A stretch of 64,000 bases of DNA from assembly GCA_020638595.1 (NCBI GenBank), contig JACKIG010000013.1:82193-146192 (forward strand), read 5' to 3'. Of this stretch, positions 42,848 through 52,008 are shown piece by piece. Every line of letters starts with the position of its first letter. Within the stretch, counting starts at the first letter, position 1. The position numbers and the translations under genes are program-made. The stretch comes from Rhodospirillaceae bacterium (GTDB lineage Bacteria > Pseudomonadota > Alphaproteobacteria > DSM-16000 > Inquilinaceae). Below the pieces are notes generated by a model that saw nothing but the letters and a program-made list of their open reading frames with translations, was not told where the DNA came from and ran no database searches.

Positions 42848-43270
42848 AGCGTATTCGAATGAATGGACCGGTGCCCGGACCGCACGGGTCGCGCCGATCG
42901 GGAAGGGCATGCCCCCAAGGCGACAGGCGGCCCGGCAGGGCAACCGCCCGTCCGGCGCTGCAGGCCGGCCGGCGCTGGCTGTCGGCCGAACGGCGGCCCG
43001 GTACCGATCCCGCGGCTGTCGGCGGATGCCACGCAAAGACTGACGTCGTCGTGAGGGCTTCCGCCCGCAGGTCTCGGCAACCAGAAGATTGGTTGTGTCT
43101 GCGATTGTCGCCATTAGATATTTGTTCTATCCTCCCTTCGCCCGGTCAGGGTGACAGGGATGGATCCTAATCAACGCCCCCGGCAATCCAGTAATACCTG
43201 CCGACCATGGCCCCGCATACGGCGGGAATCCTGTTGTGTCCCATGTCTTGAACAAGGGGAATGGCAGACC

Positions 43271-43999
43271 ATGAAAAGACTGGTGACAATCTGCCTTGCC
43301 CTGGTCTTGGCCATGGTCGCTCCCGCTGCGTCCAGGGCGCAATCGACCGTCAGCCAGCCGGCCCCGCTGGTCGGGTCGTTCATCGATGACGTGGCGACAT
43401 GTTCCACGTTCTTCGGTCTGGATATCAACGTCGCCATGCAGGGATCCCTGGCCGGGTTGTTGGCCGGGGCCGAGAGAACGTCGGGCAGCGCGGTGATCTC
43501 GCTGAACTCATTCCTTGAGCTGTTCCGCCCCGAAGACCGGCTGACCGCCTACAGGCTCTATACGGAATGCCTTGCGCGGCGGTATCCGGTCAGTCAGGGC
43601 GGCGCCGGGCTGCTGGTGCCGTCACCCGTTCCGGCCTATCCGTCGGGCCAGCCGACCGCCCCGACCGTCGCCCCGCTTGGGCCGGACCCCTTTGACCTGG
43701 GGATCCTCGCCGAAGGGGGGATTTCCATCGAGAACTTCATGGACGGTGCCGCGCATGGCAACCACATCTACAGGCTGGCGCTGGAGCGGGCCTGCCAGCT
43801 GACCATAACGGAAAACCGGGCCACGGAAGTGTACATCTATGTCGAATTGCAGACCGGCGGCGGCGGTCGCATCGACGCCACCAACTCCTCCTGGGGGACC
43901 ATCCAGCGACGGGTCGGCCCGGGCCAGTTGCGCATCCTGATCGACCCGCTGCGCGACCTTTCCGGCTATTACCGGCTGGACCTATCGGTCAGCTGCTGA
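43271..43999 (+). CDS. predicted secreted protein of unknown function
   Basis: A 242-residue protein with a signal peptide (MKRLVTICLALVLAMVAPAAS, cleavage near SRAQ). The frame is open upstream to 43151 but the ATG at 43271 gives the signal peptide, so I use it. The first half is helical (FIDDVATCSTFFGLDINVAM; ISLNSFLELFRPEDRLTAYRLYTECLARRY), a Pro-rich linker follows (about residues 110-140), and the C-terminal half is a beta sandwich-like domain (CQLTITENRATEVYIYVELQTG, LSGYYRLDLSVSC) of the type seen in periplasmic C-terminal peptidase-linked domains. Not recognised; independent of neighbours. Confidence 0.6.
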   Translation: MKRLVTICLALVLAMVAPAASRAQSTVSQPAPLVGSFIDDVATCSTFFGLDINVAMQGSLAGLLAGAERTSGSAVISLNSFLELFRPEDRLTAYRLYTECLARRYPVSQGGAGLLVPSPVPAYPSGQPTAPTVAPLGPDPFDLGILAEGGISIENFMDGAAHGNHIYRLALERACQLTITENRATEVYIYVELQTGGGGRIDATNSSWGTIQRRVGPGQLRILIDPLRDLSGYYRLDLSVSC

Positions 44000-44068
44000 C
44001 ACGGCAATCGCTGCGATTGATCCTCCGCCGCGCCCTGCGGCGGCCGGGCCATGCCGGGACCGACGCCG

Positions 44069-44366
44069 TCATGGGGCATCTCCGTCGAAGGCGGCCTCGA
44101 TCTCCGCCATCAGCGGATGGTCCAGCCCGGCCTCGCGCAGCAGCCGGAAGTCCTCGCGAACGACGTCTTCCCAGACGCTGCCCTGGATCTCCAGCCCGCG
44201 ATTGGCCAGATAGATTTCGCGCGCGGCCTCGTCCTCGCCTCGGAACATCAGAGCATGGGCCAGGTTGGTGCGGATCCACTGCTGCTCCGGATCCAGGTCC
44301 AGCCCTTCGTGCGCTGGATTCCGCCTGCGCGGAGTTGCCGGCGAAGAGTAAACATAACAAGAACAT
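44069..44366 (-). pseudogene. decayed secreted TPR-type protein, C-terminal remnant
   Basis: The frame ending at 44069 reads LDLDPEQQWIRTNLAHALMF, then GEDEAAREIYLANRG and HPLMAEIEAAF, the characteristic C-terminus of TPR or caspase-TPR proteins of several hundred residues. Upstream, in another frame, an ATG at 44366 begins a good signal peptide (MFLLCLLFAGNSAQAESSAR). The two parts meet near 44310 only through a frameshift, and the middle of the parent gene is missing. It lies 120 bp after the STAND ATPase gene. Confidence 0.55.
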
Positions 44367-44485
44367 CCCTTTGAGACCGGCGATGTCGTACGTGCTCGCG
44401 TCGCACTGGCCAACCCGTAGGCGACGTCGACGACCCGCGGCAGAAACTCCGCAGCCGCCGAATACCGGCCCACCCGCCAATCGTC

Positions 44486-47400
44486 TTAGGGAGCTTGCCG
44501 TGCTGGCGCCGATTCGAGAGCCCCCAGAATGGTTTCCAGAAGGGGGATCACTCCTTGTTGACTAGCTGGCAGCCGGTCATCGGCGGCCAGCGCCTGCAGG
44601 ATCGCCAACGCCTCCGTCAGTTTCGCTGCTGGTGCCGACTCTGCCAACGCCGATCTGATCAGCGATTGGGCGAGATCCATCTGCCAACCCACATTGGCCG
44701 GATCCAGCGCGGCGAGCCGGCGGCGAATCTCCAGACTCTCGCGGTAGGCTACGAGTGCCCAGAGCGCATCACCATGCGCGAGCAGCACGTCGCCCATGCT
44801 GCCCAAACTCACCGAGATGTCGCGCTGCCATCCGGTGTTGTCCGGGTCTCGGGCGGCGAGCCGTCGGCTGATCTCTAACCCCTCGTTGTAGGTCGCCATC
44901 GCCCCGGGCGCATCGCCCTGCGTCCGCAGCACGTCGCCCACCTTGTTCAAACCGAAAGAGACATCGCGCTGCCAAACGGTATTGTCCGGGTCGAGCGCAG
45001 CGAGCTGTCTGCTGATCTCAAGCCCCTCTCTATAGGCTTCCAGCGCCACGGACGCGTCGCCTTGCGACAGCAGCACATCGCCCATGCCTCCCAAACTCGC
45101 TACGACGCCACGTTGCCATTCGGTATTGCTCGGATCCAGCGCGGCGAGCCGTCGGCTGATCTCCAGCCCCTCGCGGTAGGCCGCCAGCGCCCCGTCCGCG
45201 TCGCCTTGCGACAGCAGCACGTCACCGACTTTGTTCACACTCACGGCGACGTCTCGCTGCCATCCGGCGTTGGCCGGGTCCAGCTCTGCCAGCCGGTGGA
45301 TGATCTCCAGCCCCTCGCGGAAGGCGGCCAGGGCGCCGGCCGCATCGCCTTGCGCTTGCAGCACGTCGCCCAGTCTATCCAGGCCAGCGCCGACATCGCG
45401 CTGCCATCCGGTGTTGTCCGAGTCCAGTTCGACCAGCCGGCGTGTGATTTCCAGCCCCTCGCGGTAAGCCGCCAGCGCCCCGTCCACATCGCCTTGCGAT
45501 AGCAGCACGTCGCCTACCCGGTTCAAGCTGACGGAGATGTCGCTCTGCCATTCGGTGTTGACCGGGTTCAGCGTAGCGAGCCGGCGGTTGATCTCCAACC
45601 ACTCGCGATAGGCCTTCAGCGCTTCGGCAGCATCGCCTCGCGCCAGATACATATCGCCCACTTTGCTCAAACTGACGGCAACGGCGCGCTGCCACCTGGT
45701 GTTGTTCGGGTCTATCGCAGCGAGCTGGCGGCTCATCTCCAACCCCTCGCGGTAGGCTGTCACTGCACCGGGCGCATCGCCCAGCGCTCGCAGCACGTCG
45801 CCCACCCTTTCCAGGCCCACGGTGACGTCGCTCTGCCATTCGGTGTTTGCCGGGTCCAGCGCAGCGAGCCGGCGGCTGATCTCCAGCCACTCTCGATAGG
45901 TTGCCAGTGCCCCAGCCGCATCGCCTTGCGCCCGCAGCACGTCGCCCAGCCTATTTAGGCTCACGGAGAGGTTGTGCTGCCAGAAGCTGTTGTCCGGGTC
46001 CAGCGCGACGAGCCGCCGCCGGATTTCCAACCCCTCGCGGTAGGCTGCCAACGTCCCGGCAGCATCGCCTCGCACCCACAGCACGTCGCCTAGCCTTTCG
46101 AGGCTGAGGGCGACGGCACTCTGCCATTCGGTATTGGCCGGGTCCAGCTCGGCGAGCCGGCGTCTGATCCCTAGCCCCTCGCGGTACGCTGCCAGCGTGC
46201 CGGCCGCATCGCCTTGCGCCCGCAGCATGTCGCCTAGCCTGTCGAGGGTCAGGGAGACGGCACGCTGCCATTCGCCGTTGTCCGGGTCCAGCGCGGCGAG
46301 CCGGCGGCTGATCTCCAGCCCATCGCGGTACGCCGCCAGCGCAGCGGCCGCATCGCCTTGCGCCCGCAGCGCGTCGCCCAGCCTCCCTAAGATGAGCGAG
46401 ACATCACGCTGCCATCCGGTGTTGGCGGGGTTCAGCTCGGACAGCCGTCGGAGGATCACTTCCGACCGGCGGGCCGCATGCTCGGCTGTGGCCGTGTCGC
46501 CCGCAGACAGGTAGGTTTGCGCGAACTCATCAAGCATGACCGCCTGGGCGCGGAGCAATCTCGGGTCGTCTGGCGAAGCTGCCAGCAATGCGTCGAAGGT
46601 GGCTTCGGCGCTGCCGAGGATGGTGCGCACCATGCCTGTGCTCATCCCGGCCTGACTGCGCAGGCCCTGGGCGATGTCGAAGACGAGGGCGTTGGCCGCC
46701 TGCAATGCGATGTCGAAGCTGTGCTCCGCCTCGGCCTGGGCGGCTTCGGCCTCGTCGGCGCGCTGCTGGGCCAAGTCCTCCTGGGATTGCGCATAGACGC
46801 GCCGCGCCTCGGCCAGCTCCGCCTGGCGGGTGGCTTCGGCGGCGCTTTCCTCCGCCGCTGCCCTCTGCCGTTCGGCTTCCTCGCGGGCCTCTTCGGCTTC
46901 CTGCGCCGCCACCGTTGCCGCCTGCCGCTGCGCCTCGGCGATACCGGCCTGCGTCTCCGCTTCCTGCTGCGCCTCAACAGCCTCCGCCCGGGCGGCTTCG
47001 GCTTCGCGTTGCTGGGTGTAGGCCCAGACGCCGGCGCCGGCGGCGCCGAGGGCGAGCAGGGCGAAGGCGACGACGGCGGCGGCCAGGCGGCGGACGGCGC
47101 GGTTCTGGCGCTGGGTGGAGGCGGTGACGAAGCTGCGCGCGGCGGCCGGCAGGGCGTCGGGGCGGCTCAGCAGCAGGTCCTGGGCCGCTGCCAGCGGGCC
47201 GCCGCGCAGCAGATAGCCGTCGGCGCGGCCGTGGGCGCGCCAGGCGCGCTCGGCCTCCGCCACCTGGTCGCGCAGGGTCAGGTAGGCGGCCTCTGCCTCC
47301 AGCAGCCGGGCATAGCGCGGCCAGTGCTGCAACAGTGCCTCGTGGGCGACACGAACGCCGACCGGGGCGGCGCCCGGGTCGTGTGTGTCGGCGCCCGGCG

Positions 47401-49288
47401 CGCCGTCCGGGGGCGACGCGTCGTCGTCGCCGACCCGGCCGCGGCTGATCAGCAGGCGGGCGGCGATCAGCGCGGTGACGATGCGCTCGTGCTCCGCGCC
47501 CGGGCACAGCTCGGCCCAGGCGGCGACACGGGCCTTGGCGGCACCGTCGCCGCGGGCGGGATAGGCCAGCGCCAGCAGCACGTGGCGCAGGGCGGCACTT
47601 TCCCGGCCCTGCGCGTCGACGGCGCCCAGGGTGTGGCAGACCCGCTCCGCCTCCCCGGCGACGACGCCGGCCAGGCCGGCCGCACCGCCGCTCTCCACCG
47701 TGCCGCCGCCGAGGGCGCGGTAGCCGGCCAGGGTCAGGCGGCGGCCGCCGGCCTCGGCGATGTCGCGGACGTAGAGGGTGTCGAGGGCGAATTCCAGCAG
47801 CGGCAGGGCGTTGGGGTCGTCGGCGGCTTCGGCCAGCAGGATGTCGTCCAGGCCGCTCTGGGTATCGGGGTCGGCCTCGAAGCCGATGCCGGCGGCCTCC
47901 GCCGGGGCGCGGATCATCTGCGCGATCTCGTCGCCGCGCGGCGGCGCCAGCAGATAGGTGGCCTCGCCGGCCGTCAGCGCGTGCAGCGACGGCACGTCGG
48001 CCAGGCGGTGCCAGTGGTCCGAACGCAGGGTGGCGACCACCCAGATCCGGCCCCCCGACGCGGCCAGCCGCGCCAGCACCTGGCCGAACACCTCCCGCGC
48101 CGCGGCATCGGCCCCCTCGGGGCCGAACAGCTCCTCCATCTGGTCGACCAGCAGCAGCAGGCGCTGCGGGCCGGGCGCGGCCCGGCCCAGCGGCGGCGGT
48201 GCCGGCGGCAACAGCGCCAGCGCCTGGGCCACCAGCAGCGCGCCCTCGCCGCGCCGGAACTCGGCCGCCAGGGTGTCCGCCTGCAAGGCCGGCGCCCCGG
48301 CCGGGGCGGGCAGGGCGGCGGCGATGGCGGCGGCCAGCCGGTCGAACAGGTCTTCGGCCGGCGTCTGCCCTTTGGCGTCGGGACCGCGCGGCCGGTCGAT
48401 GCCGGGGCGCAGGATCCCCGTGCACCAGGGGCCGTTGTCGGGCACGGCACCGGGTTCGGCCAGTACCGGGATGACGCCGGCCTGCACCAGCGACGACTTG
48501 CCGACACCGCTCTGGCCGGCGACCAGCAGGAAGGCGCAGCCGCGCTCCGCCCCGGCCAGCAGCCGCTGGAGGATGTCGGCCTGCGCCTGCGCCCGGCCGA
48601 AGAACACCGGATGGTGCCGCGGTTCGAACACCTCCAGCCCGCGATAGGGCGAGCCGGCCAGCCAGGTCGCCCGCGCCGCGTCGGCATCGATACGGTCGGC
48701 CCGTGCGCGCAGCAGCTTGCGCAGGCCGGCGGTCAGCTTGGCCTCGAACTCGTCCAGCCCGGTGAAGTCGTTGGGCAGCACCCGGACATCGCTGCCGTCG
48801 GTGAAGTGGCGCTGCCAGAAGGCGTCCAGCGCATCCAGTTCGGCGTTGCGGCGCGCGCGCTCGGCCGGCGGATCGATGGGGATCGGCGGGGCGACGCGCT
48901 TGCGGAAGATGATCAGGTCGGGCTGGCCCCGGGCCTGGCTGGCCGCCAGCGCGCTTTCGATTTCCCATTCCGTGCCGCAGACCGGAACATGCCCGTCCAG
49001 GCCCTCGTACCGTCGCATCGCGGTCTCGACCGGCAACGGCGATCCCAGGCGCGACCACAGGATGCCGACGACGACGTCGCAATCGCCCGGCGGCGGGGTG
49101 ATGACGTCCTGGAAATGGCCGCGCGACAGCAGCGCCTCGTAATCCCAGGCGACCGTCTCCAGGTCGAAGAAGCGCCGGAATTCCTTGCGCAGCGCGTTGA
49201 CCACCAGCACGGCGCGCGCCCGCTCCTCCGCCACTTCGCCGGGGGAAGACAGGAAGATGTGGATGGTTGTGCGACGGGCATCGGCCAT
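44486..49288 (-). CDS. STAND-type ATPase with TIR-like/DUF4062 N-terminus and TPR-like repeats
   Basis: A 1600-residue multidomain protein. Residues 7-190 form a DUF4062-like, TIR-related domain (IHIFLSSPGEVAEERARAVL; DCDVVVGILWSRLG). Residues 212-740 are a novel-STAND NTPase: SPYRGLEVFEPRHHPVFFGR, Walker A AGQSGVGKSS (257-266) and Walker B LLLLVDQMEELFG (about 390). A membrane helix lies near 745-765, followed by an Ala/Glu-rich coiled coil (to about 850). From residue 959 come twelve near-identical 48-residue TPR-like repeats and a half repeat. This is the plan of large signal-sensing ATPases, many of which act in programmed cell death or phage defence; which it does here is unknown. Directly downstream of nifT on the same strand, but with its own upstream gap. 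Confidence 0.8.
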   Translation of the reverse strand: MADARRTTIHIFLSSPGEVAEERARAVLVVNALRKEFRRFFDLETVAWDYEALLSRGHFQDVITPPPGDCDVVVGILWSRLGSPLPVETAMRRYEGLDGHVPVCGTEWEIESALAASQARGQPDLIIFRKRVAPPIPIDPPAERARRNAELDALDAFWQRHFTDGSDVRVLPNDFTGLDEFEAKLTAGLRKLLRARADRIDADAARATWLAGSPYRGLEVFEPRHHPVFFGRAQAQADILQRLLAGAERGCAFLLVAGQSGVGKSSLVQAGVIPVLAEPGAVPDNGPWCTGILRPGIDRPRGPDAKGQTPAEDLFDRLAAAIAAALPAPAGAPALQADTLAAEFRRGEGALLVAQALALLPPAPPPLGRAAPGPQRLLLLVDQMEELFGPEGADAAAREVFGQVLARLAASGGRIWVVATLRSDHWHRLADVPSLHALTAGEATYLLAPPRGDEIAQMIRAPAEAAGIGFEADPDTQSGLDDILLAEAADDPNALPLLEFALDTLYVRDIAEAGGRRLTLAGYRALGGGTVESGGAAGLAGVVAGEAERVCHTLGAVDAQGRESAALRHVLLALAYPARGDGAAKARVAAWAELCPGAEHERIVTALIAARLLISRGRVGDDDASPPDGAPGADTHDPGAAPVGVRVAHEALLQHWPRYARLLEAEAAYLTLRDQVAEAERAWRAHGRADGYLLRGGPLAAAQDLLLSRPDALPAAARSFVTASTQRQNRAVRRLAAAVVAFALLALGAAGAGVWAYTQQREAEAARAEAVEAQQEAETQAGIAEAQRQAATVAAQEAEEAREEAERQRAAAEESAAEATRQAELAEARRVYAQSQEDLAQQRADEAEAAQAEAEHSFDIALQAANALVFDIAQGLRSQAGMSTGMVRTILGSAEATFDALLAASPDDPRLLRAQAVMLDEFAQTYLSAGDTATAEHAARRSEVILRRLSELNPANTGWQRDVSLILGRLGDALRAQGDAAAALAAYRDGLEISRRLAALDPDNGEWQRAVSLTLDRLGDMLRAQGDAAGTLAAYREGLGIRRRLAELDPANTEWQSAVALSLERLGDVLWVRGDAAGTLAAYREGLEIRRRLVALDPDNSFWQHNLSVSLNRLGDVLRAQGDAAGALATYREWLEISRRLAALDPANTEWQSDVTVGLERVGDVLRALGDAPGAVTAYREGLEMSRQLAAIDPNNTRWQRAVAVSLSKVGDMYLARGDAAEALKAYREWLEINRRLATLNPVNTEWQSDISVSLNRVGDVLLSQGDVDGALAAYREGLEITRRLVELDSDNTGWQRDVGAGLDRLGDVLQAQGDAAGALAAFREGLEIIHRLAELDPANAGWQRDVAVSVNKVGDVLLSQGDADGALAAYREGLEISRRLAALDPSNTEWQRGVVASLGGMGDVLLSQGDASVALEAYREGLEISRQLAALDPDNTVWQRDVSFGLNKVGDVLRTQGDAPGAMATYNEGLEISRRLAARDPDNTGWQRDISVSLGSMGDVLLAHGDALWALVAYRESLEIRRRLAALDPANVGWQMDLAQSLIRSALAESAPAAKLTEALAILQALAADDRLPASQQGVIPLLETILGALESAPARQAP
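44687..46414 (-). repeat. twelve 144-bp tandem repeats coding the TPR-like array
   Basis: Each unit encodes 48 residues of the form WQRDVxxxLxRxGDVLxxQGD then AAYREGLEIxRRLAALDPxN. The array is in register throughout and units differ by scattered substitutions, so it is old enough to have diversified but still prone to slippage. Confidence 0.95.
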
Positions 49289-49411
49289 GACGGCCGATCC
49301 TAGCGCGGCGTGGTTCGGTCGACAACCTGTGGTGAGTGTGGCCGGGCAGTACTCACCCTGTGTGCGCAGGCGGCCGGCGAGGCTTGGCCGCGCGCCGGCC
49401 CCGTCCCTTGC

Positions 49412-49624
49412 CTAGTCGGAAGCGCTGAGGCGGCGGGCGTTGACGGTGATCGGCAGGCGCGTGTCGGGGGCCATGTCCGGCATTTCCAGGCGCCAGCCGT
49501 TGGACAGGTCGATCCAGCCGCCCCAGATGCCGGGCTTTTCCATGGCCACGATCGGCTCTTCCAGGTCCTTCTTGGCGACATAGGCCGACAGCTCGTCGCC
49601 CGATTTCCGGATCATCACCCGCAT
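49412..49624 (-). CDS. nifT: NifT/FixU
   Basis: A 70-residue NifT (FixU) protein: MRVMIRKSGDELSAYVAKKD, then EEPIVAMEKPGIWGGWIDLS and LPITVNARRL, all diagnostic. It directly abuts nifZ (stop to start without gap), as in other nifB-fdxN-nifZ-nifT operons. Function not established; dispensable in organisms tested. Confidence 0.95.
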   Translation of the reverse strand: MRVMIRKSGDELSAYVAKKDLEEPIVAMEKPGIWGGWIDLSNGWRLEMPDMAPDTRLPITVNARRLSASD

Positions 49625-49888
49625 TCAGTCCTCCAGCAGCTCAAGCTCGTGCGCCCGCATGCCGACGATGCGGGCGTGTTCGAAGAAATCGACGGCGTAG
49701 ATGCGGTGACGCTGCAGGAACTCGCCCATGCCGCGGATATAGCCGACCGCGCCGGCTTCGATCAGCACGTCGCCGGTGGCGGCACCCATATAGCTGCCGT
49801 CGCTGCGCACCGCCACCGCGGCCCGCACCTTCTGCCCCGGCTGGAAGAGCGGCGGGGTGTCAACTTCCAAGGATTCGGATTCGATCAT
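49625..49888 (-). CDS. nifZ: NifZ, P-cluster maturation protein
   Basis: An 87-residue NifZ, which helps form the second P-cluster of the MoFe protein. The core is FQPGQKVRAAVAVRSDGSY, then GDVLIEAGAVGYIRGMGEFLQRHRIYAVDF. I start at the ATG at 49888; the frame is open further upstream but only through the type A repeat pair. It is shorter than NifZ of Azotobacter, as usual in alphaproteobacteria. Between nifT and fdxN. Confidence 0.92.
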   Translation of the reverse strand: MIESESLEVDTPPLFQPGQKVRAAVAVRSDGSYMGAATGDVLIEAGAVGYIRGMGEFLQRHRIYAVDFFEHARIVGMRAHELELLED

Positions 49889-49964
49889 CCCGCCGCCCCC
49901 GCGCACACCCTCGGGCGTGAAGCCTTTGGTCTCTGCTCGTGGCGAGACCCGCACACGGTTCCCG

Positions 49965-50053
49965 TGAGGTCCCCGCCTTCGCGGGGACAACGGGATAATT
50001 GAGCCAAACCACCCATTCAATCGTCATCCCCGCGAAGGCGGGGATCTCCCGGG
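49965..50053. repeat. inverted pair of type A repeats between fdxN and nifZ
   Basis: GTCCCCGCCTTCGCGGGGAC (about 49970-49989) and the inverted CGTCATCCCCGCGAAGGCGG (about 50023-50042), with 30 bp between. Confidence 0.9.
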
Positions 50054-50113
50054 TCAGGGCACCAGTACGGTCCGGCGGCGCGCAGGCCGCCTCTGCCTCA
50101 CGCCGATGCCCGT

Positions 50114-50305
50114 TCAGGCCGGCAACACGCAGTTGGTCGGGCAGACCGTCACGCATTGCGGGGCGTCGAAATGGCCCTCGCATTCGGTGCATTTGGCGGC
50201 GTTGATGACGTAGGTCTCGCCCTTCATGCGGATGGCGCCGTTTGGGCATTCGAATTCGCACGAGCCGCAGACGCTGCACTGTCCGGTATCGATCCTGTAG
50301 GCCAT
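50114..50305 (-). CDS. fdxN: 2[4Fe-4S] ferredoxin FdxN
   Basis: A 63-residue ferredoxin directly downstream of nifB. Cluster motifs: CSVCGSCEFECP and CTECEGHFDAPQCVTVCP, the second with the expanded spacing typical of nifB-linked ferredoxins. It probably supplies electrons to NifB and/or nitrogenase. It is 62 bp from nifB and transcribed from the nifB promoter. Confidence 0.95.
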   Translation of the reverse strand: MAYRIDTGQCSVCGSCEFECPNGAIRMKGETYVINAAKCTECEGHFDAPQCVTVCPTNCVLPA

Positions 50306-50367
50306 GGTCGTGGTCCCTTCCTGCTGCTGTGACGGGGGCACCTCAGGCCCGCCGTCCGGGGGATAAG

Positions 50368-51870
50368 TCAGGCGGTCAGCCGCCCGTCTTCGGTCGCCGC
50401 CTCCGTCTGGTCGCGGAAATAGGCGGCGACGGCCGTCTCGATGTATTCCTGGGGGTACTCGGCGGTCTTGATGCCCGCCTCTTCCAGGCGCTTGCGCGGG
50501 CGGTTGCCAATCTTGACGCTCAACACCGCGGCCACGCCCTCCAGCGCCGTGATGATCTCGCCCAGCGCGTCGTCCTCGCCGTAGCCGCCCTTGCAGTAGT
50601 TGGTGCGCGGGCGGCGGTGGCCGATCAGGCGCACGCCGCGGCTGTCGACCTCGTAGACCGGGAATTCCGTGGCCTTGCCGAAATGGATGTTGATGCGCCC
50701 GCCGCCCTGGGTGCAGACGGCCACCAGCATCTTTTCCTCCGGTGCGGCGATGGCCACCATGTCGTCGGCCGCTTCCGCCGCCTGGCGCCGGTCGGCGCGC
50801 TCCGCTTCCACGATCTCGCGATAGACCTTGCGCTTGACCACGTCCTCCGGCGACAGCCCCTCGGACTCGCCTTCGGGGATGCGGTCCAGCGTGAACTCCG
50901 CGCTCTGGTCCGACCCCAGCATGCCGACGGCGTCGGCGCGGCACTGGCGGCAATGGCGCATCAGCGCCGCCCCGCCCGACAGCTCGTCCTGCAGGGCCTT
51001 CAGTTCCTGCGGGGTCGGCCCGCGTTGGCCGGTCAGGCCGTAGTGGGTGCCGTGCGCGGGGTCGGAGATCAGCGGCATGATGTTGTGCAGGAACACCCCG
51101 CGCCGCTTCACCTCGGCATTCACCTCTTTCAGGTGCTGGTCGTTGATGCCGGGGATCATGACGGAATTGACCTTCACCAGCACCCCGGCCGCCACCAGCA
51201 TGTCGAGCCCGAGCAGCTGGCGGTCGCGCAGGATCGTCGCGCCTTCCACCCCGGTGAAGCGGCGGCCCGCGAACGAGATCCAGGGGTAGATCTGCGCCCC
51301 GATCTCCGGATCGATGGCGTTGATGGTGATGGTGACGTGGCTGATGCCCAGCGCCACGATGCGGGTCACATGGTCCGGCAGCGCCAGCCCGTTGGTCGAC
51401 AGGCACAGCTTGACGTCGGGCAGCACATGGGCCACCCGCTCGCAGGTGGCGAAGGTCCGCTCCGGGTCGGCCAGCGCGTCGCCGGGGCCGGCGATGCCGA
51501 CGACCGACAGCTGGGGAACCTGGGCCGCCACGGCCATCACCTTGCGGACGGCCTGGTCAGGAGACAGGCGTTCGCTGACGACGCCGGGGCGGCTTTCGTT
51601 GGCGCAATCGTATTTGCGGTTGCAGTAGTGGCATTGGATGTTGCAGGCCGGCGCCACGCCCACATGCATGCGGGCGAAATAGTGATGGGCCTCGGAATTG
51701 TAGCAGGGGTGATCCTTCACCCGCTCCCACACTTCCGGGGCCATATCTTCCGGCGATCCCTCGACCTTGGCGCCGCAGCCGCTGGCACAGGCGGGCTTGG
51801 CCATGCCCTGCGTCTCGCGCGTCGGCCTGGCGGTGGCAATCGACTGGAAGGGAACGATCGTCCGTTGCAT
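50368..51870 (-). CDS. nifB: NifB, FeMo-cofactor core radical-SAM synthase
   Basis: A 500-residue fusion of radical SAM and NifX-like domains that makes NifB-co, the 8Fe-9S-C core of the cofactor. The radical SAM cluster ligands are Cys76, Cys80 and Cys83 (CNIQCHYC); AGPGDALADPERTF and PGINDQHL are also typical. The NifX-like domain starts near residue 370 (KMLVAVCTQGGGRINIHFGKATEF). I start at the ATG at 51870, which has a GGGGGA/CAGGG site; an ATG at 51897 would leave only an 11-nt leader. First gene of nifB-fdxN-nifZ-nifT. Confidence 0.96.
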   Translation of the reverse strand: MQRTIVPFQSIATARPTRETQGMAKPACASGCGAKVEGSPEDMAPEVWERVKDHPCYNSEAHHYFARMHVGVAPACNIQCHYCNRKYDCANESRPGVVSERLSPDQAVRKVMAVAAQVPQLSVVGIAGPGDALADPERTFATCERVAHVLPDVKLCLSTNGLALPDHVTRIVALGISHVTITINAIDPEIGAQIYPWISFAGRRFTGVEGATILRDRQLLGLDMLVAAGVLVKVNSVMIPGINDQHLKEVNAEVKRRGVFLHNIMPLISDPAHGTHYGLTGQRGPTPQELKALQDELSGGAALMRHCRQCRADAVGMLGSDQSAEFTLDRIPEGESEGLSPEDVVKRKVYREIVEAERADRRQAAEAADDMVAIAAPEEKMLVAVCTQGGGRINIHFGKATEFPVYEVDSRGVRLIGHRRPRTNYCKGGYGEDDALGEIITALEGVAAVLSVKIGNRPRKRLEEAGIKTAEYPQEYIETAVAAYFRDQTEAATEDGRLTA

Positions 51871-51918
51871 GCCCTGGTCCCCCGGCGACGCGCGCACCGC
51901 GTCGCTCGATCAGGGATC

Positions 51919-51935
51919 AGCAAACCCCGTGCCAG
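51919..51935 (-). promoter_or_regulatory. sigma-54 promoter of nifB-fdxN-nifZ-nifT
   Basis: Minus-strand CTGGCACGGGGTTTGCT: GG-N10-GC, an RpoN match. Predicted start near 51908, 38 nt before nifB. Confidence 0.93.
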
Positions 51936-51989
51936 TTCTGCAAGGCGTTGATTGCTAAGGAATTGCCGCAAGTCGGCGCATTCACAATG

Positions 51990-52005
51990 TGTTAGCCTTC
52001 CGACA
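51990..52005 (-). promoter_or_regulatory. NifA upstream activator site, proximal (nifB)
   Basis: Perfect TGT-N10-ACA (TGTTAGCCTTCCGACA), about 90 bp upstream of the predicted nifB start site. Confidence 0.87.
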
Positions 52006-52008
52006 CAC

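Noticed and set aside
44687..46414. Assembly artefact from repeat collapse or expansion
   Set aside because: Units differ by many substitutions and stay in frame, as in a genuine coding array; copy number could still vary.
46478..49303. 941-codon open frame on the plus strand opposite the STAND gene
   Set aside because: Antisense shadow of the STAND gene: low-complexity Gly/Arg/Gln-rich product, no family resemblance, and produced by third-position GC bias.
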